This document shows positions 1 through 5,805 of a DNA stretch of 12,136 nucleotides, one piece after another. The DNA is from JBALVO01 sp036961445. GTDB lineage: Bacteria > Pseudomonadota > Gammaproteobacteria > Pseudomonadales > Halieaceae. Below the pieces are notes generated by a model that was not told where the DNA came from, did no database searches, and saw only the letters and a program-made list of their open reading frames with translations. The position numbers and the translations under genes were made by a program. Position 1 is the stretch's first letter, and every line of letters starts with the position of its first letter. The stretch lies in assembly GCA_036961445.1 (NCBI GenBank), contig JBALVO010000118.1:1-12136 (forward strand), read 5' to 3'.

Positions 1-4
1 ATTT

Positions 5-1663
5 ATGGATAATACTCCCGCCAGCAACTTCCTGCAGACCATTATTGCCGAGGATCTGTCCAAGGGCATTGTGCAGGAGGTGGTGACCCGCTTTCCGCCG
101 GAACCTAATGGCTACCTGCATATTGGCCACGCGAAATCTATCAGTGTGAACTTTGGTTTGGCGCAGACGTTTGGCGGTCGCTGCAATCTGCGTTTTGATG
201 ACACCAACCCGGAAAAAGAGAGTCAGGAGTTTATCGAGTCTATTCTGGAGGATGTGCGCTGGCTGGGTTATTCCTGGGACAAGGACGTTCGTTTTGCCTC
301 GTCCTATTTTCAGCAGTTGTATGACTGGGCGGTAACCCTGGTAGAGCAGGGCAATGCGTATGTCTGTGATTTGGATGCGCAGGAAGCACGAGAGTACCGC
401 GGCAGTTTGACAGAGGCGGGCACCAACAGTCCCTACCGGGAACGTAGCGTGCAGGAAAACCTGGATTTGTTGGCAGGTATGAAAGCGGGAGATTTCGATG
501 AAGGTGCGAAGGTACTGCGCGCAAAAATTGATATGGCCGCACCGAATATGAATCTGCGGGACCCCATTTTATATCGGATCCGGAAAGTAGCACATCACCA
601 GACCGGCAATGATTGGGTAATTTATCCCACCTACGATTTCGCCCACGGGCAGGAAGATGCTATCGAAGGGGTGACGCATTCTGTTTGTACGCTGGAGTTT
701 GAGGATCACCGTCCGCTTTATGACTGGCTGCTGGAGCACCTGCCTGTACCGAGCAGGCCGCGCCAATTCGAATTCGGGCGACTCAACCCCAGTTACACCA
801 TCACCAGTAAGCGCAAACTCAAACAGCTGGTCGATGAAGGGGTGGTAGCTGGTTGGGATGACCCGCGAATGCCAACCATTTCCGGGATGCGCCGCCGAGG
901 CTATAGCCCGGCAGCTATCCGCAAATTCTGCGACATGATAGGCACGACCCGCAATGACGGTGTAGTCGACGTGGCTATGCTGGAGTTTGCTATCAGGGAA
1001 GATCTCAATGAGAACTCCCCGCGTGCCATGTGTGTACTCAACCCGTTAAAGTTGGTGCTGACGGATTACCCGGAACAACAGGTCGAGCAACTGGCAATTC
1101 CGGCTCATCCCAGCAGGGCAGACCTGGGACACAGAGACGTGCCGTTCACGCGGGAATTGTACATAGATAAAGATGATTTTCGGGAACAAGCGAATAAAAA
1201 GTACAAGCGGCTGGTGCTGGGTAAGCGCGTGCGCCTGCGTAACGCCTACATAATAGAGGCTGATGAAGTCGTGAAGGATGCCCAGGGCAATATCCTGGAA
1301 GTCCACGCTCACACCATTCCCAATACTGTCGGCAATGATCCACAAGACGGCATTAAAGCCAAGGGAGTTATCCATTGGGTGTCAGTAACCGAGGGGCGGC
1401 AGGCCACAGTCAGGGTCTATGATCGTTTATTCAATCATGAATCTCCGGACAAGGGCGACAATGACTTTATGGCGCACATCAATCCGGATTCACTGTCTTT
1501 GGTGCATGATGCCTGGATTGAGCCGTCGCTGACGGCGGCGACGCCAGAACAACAGTTCCAGTTTGAACGCGAGGGGTATTTTGTTGCTGATCGCTATGAT
1601 CATACCGCGGACATGCCGGTGTTTAACAAAACCATCGGTTTGCGTGATACCTGGAATAATTAA
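5..1663 (+). CDS. glnS: Glutaminyl-tRNA synthetase (GlnRS), class I
   Basis: This cytoplasmic enzyme charges tRNA-Gln with glutamine using ATP. The 552-residue product aligns closely with E. coli GlnRS (about 554 aa). Visible landmarks are the class I signature PPEPNGYLHIGHAKS (residues 31-45, HIGH at 39-42), the NLRFDDTNP block (61-69), the HHQTGNDW and THSLCTLEF-like segments of the catalytic core (198-232), and the second signature as ITSKR at 266-270 where E. coli has VMSKR. GWDDPRMPTISG and IREDLNENSPRAM follow, then the anticodon-binding beta-barrel region (about 340-540) ending GLRDTW, as in the family. The start at position 5 fits the family N-terminus, but its ribosome binding site lies outside the window and a slightly earlier start cannot be excluded. 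cysS follows after 18 nt on the same strand, so the two are probably cotranscribed. Assignment is very secure. Confidence 0.97.
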   Translation: MDNTPASNFLQTIIAEDLSKGIVQEVVTRFPPEPNGYLHIGHAKSISVNFGLAQTFGGRCNLRFDDTNPEKESQEFIESILEDVRWLGYSWDKDVRFASSYFQQLYDWAVTLVEQGNAYVCDLDAQEAREYRGSLTEAGTNSPYRERSVQENLDLLAGMKAGDFDEGAKVLRAKIDMAAPNMNLRDPILYRIRKVAHHQTGNDWVIYPTYDFAHGQEDAIEGVTHSVCTLEFEDHRPLYDWLLEHLPVPSRPRQFEFGRLNPSYTITSKRKLKQLVDEGVVAGWDDPRMPTISGMRRRGYSPAAIRKFCDMIGTTRNDGVVDVAMLEFAIREDLNENSPRAMCVLNPLKLVLTDYPEQQVEQLAIPAHPSRADLGHRDVPFTRELYIDKDDFREQANKKYKRLVLGKRVRLRNAYIIEADEVVKDAQGNILEVHAHTIPNTVGNDPQDGIKAKGVIHWVSVTEGRQATVRVYDRLFNHESPDKGDNDFMAHINPDSLSLVHDAWIEPSLTAATPEQQFQFEREGYFVADRYDHTADMPVFNKTIGLRDTWNN

Positions 1664-1681
1664 ACAGGAAGCAGGGTCGCT

Positions 1682-3064
1682 ATGAGTCTCCATCTTTACA
1701 ACACCATGACCTCAAAGAAAGAGGTCTTTGAGCCGCTGGTCCCGGGCGCCGTTACTATGTATGTGTGCGGTCCCACGGTCTACAATCTGGCTCACATTGG
1801 CAACGCCAGGCCGGTAGTGGTCTTCGACACGTTGTTCAGGTTGCTGCGCAGCCACTTTGGCCAGGTCACCTACGCCCGCAATATCACTGACGTGGATGAC
1901 AAAATCATTGCGGCAGCAAAGGAGGGCGAGCGCAGCATTGAGTCGGTAACCGACGAGTTTACCGCCAGGTACCGCGAAGATATGGCACAGCTCAATGCCT
2001 TGCCGCCGACGTTGGAGCCTCACGCGACACATAATATAGAGCCTATGATAGCGTTAACCCGCACGCTAATAGAGAAGGGGCATGCCTACGAATCGCAGGG
2101 CCACGTTTTATTCGCAGTACAGTCGATGGCCGATTATGGCCGTCTGTCGGGCCGTTCACTGGACGATATGCTTGCCGGTGCGCGGGTTGAAGTAGCCGAT
2201 TACAAGCGTCACCCTGGCGATTTCGTGCTGTGGAAACCTGCAGCTGAAGACGATCCGGGCTGGGACAGCCCCTGGGGCCGCGGACGTCCTGGCTGGCATC
2301 TGGAGTGCTCTGCGATGATCAGGGAGCACCTGGGAGAGACCATCGATATTCACGGTGGCGGTCGCGACCTGATTTTTCCTCACCACGAGAACGAGATAGC
2401 GCAGAGTCGCTGCGCCCACGGCGGTGATTACGTGCGCTACTGGATGCACAACGCCTATCTGGATATCGATGGTGAGAAAATGTCGAAATCCATAGGCAAT
2501 GTGCGTTCGGTGCGTGATTTACTCAAGGTGTATAGAGGCGAGGTATTGCGCTTTGCACTGCTGTCAGCCCACTACCGTTCACCCTTGAACTTTTCAGTGG
2601 AATTGCTGGACCAGGCGGAGAGTACGCTGGGTAGTCTCTATAGTACATTGCGTGAGGTGCAGGACATCGCGGTGGAAGTAGAACCCCCGCGCGCGGATGA
2701 GCCCTTCTATAAAGCGCTTAATGATGACCTTAATACACCGCAGGCGATTGCCGAGGTACATGCGTTGGCCAAGCAATTGCACAAGGCGTCTGCCGCAGAT
2801 AAACCGGCACTGAAGGCGCGTATGCTCGCCGCGGGCGCGCTGTTGGGTATTCTTGAGCAGAATCCTGAACAATGGTTGCAGGGTGGAGTCTCCGAAGATG
2901 TGATTTCAGCTGAGGCCATTGAGGCGCTTATTGTAGAGCGCCAGAATGCCAAGCTAGCCAAGGATTATGGCCGCGCGGACGAAGTTAGACAGCAGCTACT
3001 GGCACAGGGCGTGGTGCTGGAGGATTCACGTCAGGGAACGCAGTGGCGACGCACAGCTGATTAG
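1682..3064 (+). CDS. cysS: Cysteinyl-tRNA synthetase (CysRS), class I
   Basis: This cytoplasmic enzyme charges tRNA-Cys with cysteine. The 460 residues match the usual bacterial length (about 461). The first signature reads HIGN (38-41) in the context CGPTVYNLAHIGNARP, and the second is a perfect KMSKS (266-270) in DIDGEKMSKSIGN. The four zinc ligands expected for discriminating cysteine are all present: C29, C209 (in GWHLECSAM), H234 and E238 (in FPHHENEIA). The C-terminal helical tRNA-binding region includes the typical RADEVRQQLLAQGVVLEDS-like block with a GTQWRR ending. An AGGAAG ribosome binding site (1666-1671) precedes the ATG by 10 nt, and the gene begins 18 nt after glnS, suggesting one transcript. 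It is convergent with folD; the 46-nt gap between them shows no clear hairpin terminator. Confidence 0.98.
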   Translation: MSLHLYNTMTSKKEVFEPLVPGAVTMYVCGPTVYNLAHIGNARPVVVFDTLFRLLRSHFGQVTYARNITDVDDKIIAAAKEGERSIESVTDEFTARYREDMAQLNALPPTLEPHATHNIEPMIALTRTLIEKGHAYESQGHVLFAVQSMADYGRLSGRSLDDMLAGARVEVADYKRHPGDFVLWKPAAEDDPGWDSPWGRGRPGWHLECSAMIREHLGETIDIHGGGRDLIFPHHENEIAQSRCAHGGDYVRYWMHNAYLDIDGEKMSKSIGNVRSVRDLLKVYRGEVLRFALLSAHYRSPLNFSVELLDQAESTLGSLYSTLREVQDIAVEVEPPRADEPFYKALNDDLNTPQAIAEVHALAKQLHKASAADKPALKARMLAAGALLGILEQNPEQWLQGGVSEDVISAEAIEALIVERQNAKLAKDYGRADEVRQQLLAQGVVLEDSRQGTQWRRTAD

Positions 3065-3110
3065 TTGTTGTTTTACCGGCGTTGGCAGTGCAGACCCTGG
3101 TCGTAGCAAG

Positions 3111-3956
3111 CTAGCCCAGGCTTTTCTCGCCGGACGCAACACTCTGCATAATCAGTGTGTTGATAGTCATGGGGCCAACTCCGCCCGGCACCGGCGTATA
3201 GGCAGCAACCTTGTCTACCAGCGCGGACAGCTCGATATCACCAACACCACCGGGGTGATAGCCGGCGTCAACCACCACTGCTCCAGGCTTGACCCAGTCG
3301 GCCTTGATGAACTCCGGCTTGCCAACGGCACCTACCAGGATGTCCGCCTGGGCAATAATGGCGGGGAGGTCCTGAGTGCGAGAATGACAGATGGTGACGG
3401 TGGCGTTTTTCTGTAGCAGCATCATGGCCATAGGCTTGCCCAGTATCGGGCTGCGGCCCACGACCACGGCGTGCTTGCCTTCTATCTCGATGTCATAGTG
3501 CTCCAGAATACGCATAATACCCTGAGGGGTGGCACAGCCATAAGCGTCTTCCCCCATCGCCATGCGGCCAAAGCCCAGGCAGGTTACACCGTCGACATCT
3601 TTGCCCAGGGCAATTGAGTCGAAGCAGGCGCGTTCATCGATTTGTGCGGGTACCGGATGTTGCAGCAAAATTCCATGTACATCCGGGTTGTTGTTGAGCT
3701 CCTCTATCCTGGCTAACAGTTCCTCGGTGGTGGTAGCGGCGGGCATCTCTACTTTCATGGACTCCATACCGACCCGCGTACAGGCGTTGCCTTTCATCTT
3801 CACATAGGTCGCGGAGGCCGGGTCGTCACCTACCAAAATAGTGGCAAGGATGGGCCTTTTGCCGTTGCACCTTGCCTGAAGTTGCTCAACGCGAGCTAAA
3901 AGTTCGGCTTCAGTTTGGGCGGCCAGGGATTTACCGTCGAGGACGAGTGCAGGCAT
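3111..3956 (-). CDS. folD: Bifunctional methylenetetrahydrofolate dehydrogenase / cyclohydrolase (FolD)
   Basis: FolD converts 5,10-methylene-THF to 10-formyl-THF in the cytoplasm (NADP-dependent dehydrogenase plus cyclohydrolase), feeding purine and initiator fMet-tRNA synthesis. With the start at 3956 the protein has 281 residues, normal for the family. Catalytic residues are visible: Y51 and K55 in ATYVKMK, Q99 in LLQHPVP, and D122 in DKDVDG-type GKDVDG. The Rossmann segment reads VVVGRSPILGKPMA (164-177), and the C-terminal signature PVPGGVGPMTINTL is at 255-268. An earlier in-frame start at 4028 exists but adds 24 unconserved residues; MPALVLDGKS is the family-like N-terminus, preceded by AAAGGA on the minus strand. 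The wording of several motifs (HPVPAQIDER, VTCLGFGRMAMGEDAYGCATP) differs markedly from the E. coli type, so this is a divergent FolD subtype although function should be intact. Confidence 0.96.
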   Translation of the reverse strand: MPALVLDGKSLAAQTEAELLARVEQLQARCNGKRPILATILVGDDPASATYVKMKGNACTRVGMESMKVEMPAATTTEELLARIEELNNNPDVHGILLQHPVPAQIDERACFDSIALGKDVDGVTCLGFGRMAMGEDAYGCATPQGIMRILEHYDIEIEGKHAVVVGRSPILGKPMAMMLLQKNATVTICHSRTQDLPAIIAQADILVGAVGKPEFIKADWVKPGAVVVDAGYHPGGVGDIELSALVDKVAAYTPVPGGVGPMTINTLIMQSVASGEKSLG

Positions 3957-3998
3957 GCGATATGATCCTTTGTATAGGCTGCGGCTAACAGGGGGAAT

Positions 3999-4017
3999 CC
4001 ACTTCCGCAAAAAGTGG
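3999..4017. other. Short hairpin in the folD leader
   Basis: CCACTT (3999-4004) and AAGTGG (4012-4017) form a perfect 6-bp stem with a 7-nt loop. It lies 43-61 nt upstream of the folD start on the minus strand. It has no adjoining T-run, so it does not look like an intrinsic terminator. A role in folD mRNA is possible but unsupported. Confidence 0.3.
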
Positions 4018-4092
4018 CGTATTGTCACATGAGATCCAGCAGCAGTGGAAGAGCAGGTTCACCTAAAGGCAGGTAAAATCAACAATTTGCCG

Positions 4093-4121
4093 TTGACGCT
4101 CAGCATACGGGTGAGTATGAT
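4093..4121 (+). promoter_or_regulatory. Stable-RNA sigma70 promoter of the tRNA cluster
   Basis: A -35 element TTGACG (4093-4098) and a -10 element TATGAT (4116-4121) are separated by exactly 17 bp; each matches consensus at 5 of 6 positions. The sequence just upstream (about 4075-4090) is A/T-rich, as in an UP element. The bases after the -10 are GCGGCC, a GC-rich discriminator as in stringently controlled tRNA and rRNA promoters. Transcription would start near 4128, giving a leader of about 42 nt before tRNA-Pro. The folD leader runs divergently from the same region; I found no equally good promoter for folD. Confidence 0.8.
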
Positions 4122-4169
4122 GCGGCCTCCTGAAATCAGGGCTTGGCGCTTGCGTCATAATGGAAAAAT

Positions 4170-4221
4170 CGGGGTATAGCGCAGTCTGGTAGCGCGCCTG
4201 CTTTGGGAGCAGGATGTCGGG
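4170..4221 (+). tRNA. tRNA-Pro(TGG), 3' part hidden by N run
   Basis: The visible 52 nt fold as a tRNA 5' portion. The acceptor strand is CGGGGTA (4170-4176) with the C1 typical of bacterial tRNA-Pro. The D arm is GCGC/GCGC (4179-4195). The anticodon stem is CCTGC/GCAGG around loop TTTGGGA (4202-4208), giving anticodon TGG (4204-4206), followed by variable loop ATGTC and the first three T-stem bases. The remaining 25 nt or so (rest of the T arm, acceptor strand and CCA) should occupy about 4222-4246 inside the N run. Confidence 0.93.
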
Positions 4222-4281
4222 NNNNNNNNNNNNNNNNNNNNNNNNNNNNNNNNNNNNNNNNNNNNNNNNNNNNNNNNNNNN
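4222..4281. other. Run of 60 undetermined bases (N) inside the tRNA cluster
   Basis: Exactly 60 N interrupt the sequence between the T arm of tRNA-Pro and the D arm of tRNA-His. Completing both tRNAs needs about 25 nt on the left and 23 nt on the right, leaving a spacer of about 12 nt if the gap length is real. The length is therefore compatible with two adjacent tRNAs and nothing else. If the N count is only nominal, a further tRNA could be missing. Confidence 0.95.
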
Positions 4282-4335
4282 AGCACCGGATTGTGACTCC
4301 GGAGGTGGCGGGTTCGAGACCCGTCGGCCACCCCA
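4282..4335 (+). tRNA. tRNA-His(GTG), 5' part hidden by N run
   Basis: The visible part starts in the 3' strand of the D stem. It continues through anticodon stem CCGGA/TCCGG around loop TTGTGAC (4291-4297), giving anticodon GTG at 4293-4295. The T arm is GCGGG-TTCGAGA-CCCGT, followed by acceptor strand CGGCCAC, discriminator C73 and an encoded CCA ending at 4335. C73 is the characteristic partner of the extra G-1 of tRNA-His; that 5' end would lie near 4259 inside the N run. Confidence 0.93.
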
Positions 4336-4347
4336 GTTTCCTCGGTG

Positions 4348-4353
4348 TATAAT
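4348..4353 (+). promoter_or_regulatory. Possible -10 element before tRNA-Arg
   Basis: A perfect TATAAT lies in the 29-nt spacer between tRNA-His and tRNA-Arg, followed by a GC-rich CGGGCC discriminator and then the tRNA start 11 nt after the element. The -35 position falls inside the tRNA-His acceptor arm and shows no recognisable TTGACA-like sequence. It may be a secondary internal promoter or coincidence. Confidence 0.35.
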
Positions 4354-4364
4354 CGGGCCTCGAC

Positions 4365-4441
4365 GGGGGTATAGCTCAGTTGGATAGAGCACCGGCCTTC
4401 TAAGCCGACGGTCGTAGGTTCGAATCCTACTACTCCCGCCA
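4365..4441 (+). tRNA. tRNA-Arg(TCT)
   Basis: This is a complete 77-nt cloverleaf. The acceptor GGGGGTA pairs with TACTCCC (one G-U), followed by discriminator G and an encoded CCA ending at 4441. The D arm is GCTC-AGTTGGATA-GAGC. The anticodon stem is CCGGC/GCCGA around loop CTTCTAA with anticodon TCT at 4399-4401, decoding AGA (and by wobble AGG). The T arm is GTAGG-TTCGAAT-CCTAC. The outermost anticodon-stem pair (position 27-43, bases 4392 and 4408) is a C-A mismatch. No intrinsic terminator follows, so readthrough into the next gene is possible. Confidence 0.97.
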
Positions 4442-4443
4442 TC

Positions 4444-4472
4444 TTTATTCGTTCTTTGTATCAGCATATAAT
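4444..4472 (+). promoter_or_regulatory. Candidate promoter for the TAXI/Cache pair
   Basis: A perfect TATAAT (4467-4472) sits 25 nt before the GTG start, in the 56-nt gap after tRNA-Arg. The best -35 at 17-bp spacing is the weak TTTATT (4444-4449). The start would be near 4479, giving a very short leader containing the GGAG ribosome binding site. The pair may also be read from the tRNA promoter, as no terminator intervenes. Confidence 0.45.
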
Positions 4473-4497
4473 TTCGCTTTGAGAGATTGGAGTTTTT

Positions 4498-5805
4498 GTG
4501 CCATTGCAACCCTCACGTATACGCATATTGCTGATGATCATTCTCTGGTTGGTGGCAATGGTGGCCCTGGTCTTGTGGCTGGGGCAGTCACGGCTGGTGC
4601 GCGTTACCGTGGCTGGCGGCCCTGCCAATAGTGAAACCTTTGCACTGGCCACCGCCATAGCGGATGCATTGAATGATGCGGAGCTAGGATTTCAGATGAT
4701 AGTGTTTGAAACCGGTGGTAGCCGTGAAAATTTACGTCTGCTGGACAGCCGACGTATAGACATGGGCACGATCCAGGCGGATACGCCTGCCTCGGATGGC
4801 GTACTGGGAGTCACTACGCTATACAACGACGCCTATCACCTCATTGCGCGGGACGATACCGGGATACAGAGCTTCGCTGACCTGCCTGGTCATCGCATTG
4901 CTATTCCACCCATTACCAGCGGCCAGTTTAACTCGTTCTGGTTTATCGCAGACCATTACGGGATCTCCCGTGACCGTTTGAATGCGCTGCCCATGTCCGA
5001 GGATGCCGCCAACTTTGCCATGGAGCGTGGGCAGGTCGACGCCGTGTTCCGGGTGCGGGCACCAGGCAATGCCGCAATTAGTGAACTGATAGGTGATAAA
5101 AGCCTACACCTTGTACCCATCGACCAGTCAGAGGCGCTAGCACTCAAGCAGCCGGCCATCGCGCCGGGCATAATCCCGCTGGGTTCTTATCGAGGCTACC
5201 CGGCTCTGCCCAAGCTGGATCTGCAGACTGCGGTGGTGAATCGATTGCTGGTTGTGCGCTCGGATATGGATCCCAACCTGGTTTATACATTGACCAGAGC
5301 GATCTATGAGCAACGCTCGAAAATCCTTGAAGCGAGTAAATTGGCCGGGTTTATTGGTCCTTTGCCCGATGATTCAGAGAGTGTTATCACTGCGCACCCC
5401 GGCGCCAGAGCTTACTACGATCGGGAAAAACCCGGTTTCATGCAAGAAAATGCTCGCCTGGTGTCGGCTCTTCTGTATGTGATTGCTATCCTTTCGTCGG
5501 CTCTTTTTGCGTTGCGCAGTTACTGGCAGCGCTCCCGACGCATGCGTATGCACACGTTTAATCAGCGGCTGATGAAGATCGCCGCGGTGGCCCGCCACGA
5601 AAGTGGTATTAATGAGTTGTTGGAGCGTAAGCATCAATTAATGGACATGTTGGAGGAGGTGGTGGGCGATCTCAATCGCGAGAAGGTCAGCCAGGAAGAG
5701 TTTGAACATTTTTCGTTTACCTGGCAGGCAGTTGATGCTTTGGTGAGGGATCGTATGCATCTGTCCGATGCATTCCCCGGTGGCAATGGGAGGGCCACAG
5801 CATGA
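4498..5805 (+). CDS. Membrane-anchored TAXI-family (NMT1-like) solute-binding protein with cytoplasmic tail
   Basis: This 435-residue protein has an N-terminal membrane anchor (about 8-29) without a lipobox. A periplasmic type II solute-binding domain of the TAXI (TRAP-associated extracytoplasmic immunogenic) kind spans about 34-310. Recognisable TAXI wording includes VTVAGGPANSETFALATAIADAL, ETGGSRENLRLL, DMGTIQADTP, DLPGHRIAIPP and MSEDAANFAMERGQVDAVF. A second membrane segment (about 321-341) is followed by a basic stretch (QRSRRMRMH) and a predominantly helical, possibly coiled-coil cytoplasmic tail (about 350-425). Ordinary TAXI proteins are free periplasmic receptors of about 320 aa that feed a TRAP permease; none is encoded nearby. 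The start is GTG, chosen because GGAG (4489-4492) lies 5 nt upstream. The stop overlaps the next start (ATGA), implying translational coupling. The topology suggests ligand sensing or partner recruitment rather than simple uptake; the ligand is unknown. Confidence 0.82.
   Translation: MPLQPSRIRILLMIILWLVAMVALVLWLGQSRLVRVTVAGGPANSETFALATAIADALNDAELGFQMIVFETGGSRENLRLLDSRRIDMGTIQADTPASDGVLGVTTLYNDAYHLIARDDTGIQSFADLPGHRIAIPPITSGQFNSFWFIADHYGISRDRLNALPMSEDAANFAMERGQVDAVFRVRAPGNAAISELIGDKSLHLVPIDQSEALALKQPAIAPGIIPLGSYRGYPALPKLDLQTAVVNRLLVVRSDMDPNLVYTLTRAIYEQRSKILEASKLAGFIGPLPDDSESVITAHPGARAYYDREKPGFMQENARLVSALLYVIAILSSALFALRSYWQRSRRMRMHTFNQRLMKIAAVARHESGINELLERKHQLMDMLEEVVGDLNREKVSQEEFEHFSFTWQAVDALVRDRMHLSDAFPGGNGRATA

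Noticed and set aside
3065..3110. Bidirectional terminator between cysS and folD
   Set aside because: The 46-nt gap has no convincing GC-rich inverted repeat followed by a T-run on either strand.
2967..3416. Plus-strand frame bridging the cysS and folD 3' ends
   Set aside because: It overlaps two real genes in wrong frames and has no family features.
3957..4028. Longer folD start at 4028
   Set aside because: The additional 24 residues are not family-like and would read through the AAAGGA ribosome binding site that fits the start at 3956.
4063..4509. Minus-strand open frames across the tRNA cluster
   Set aside because: They are the complement of three tRNAs and run through the N stretch; the peptide is tRNA antisense with no coding support.
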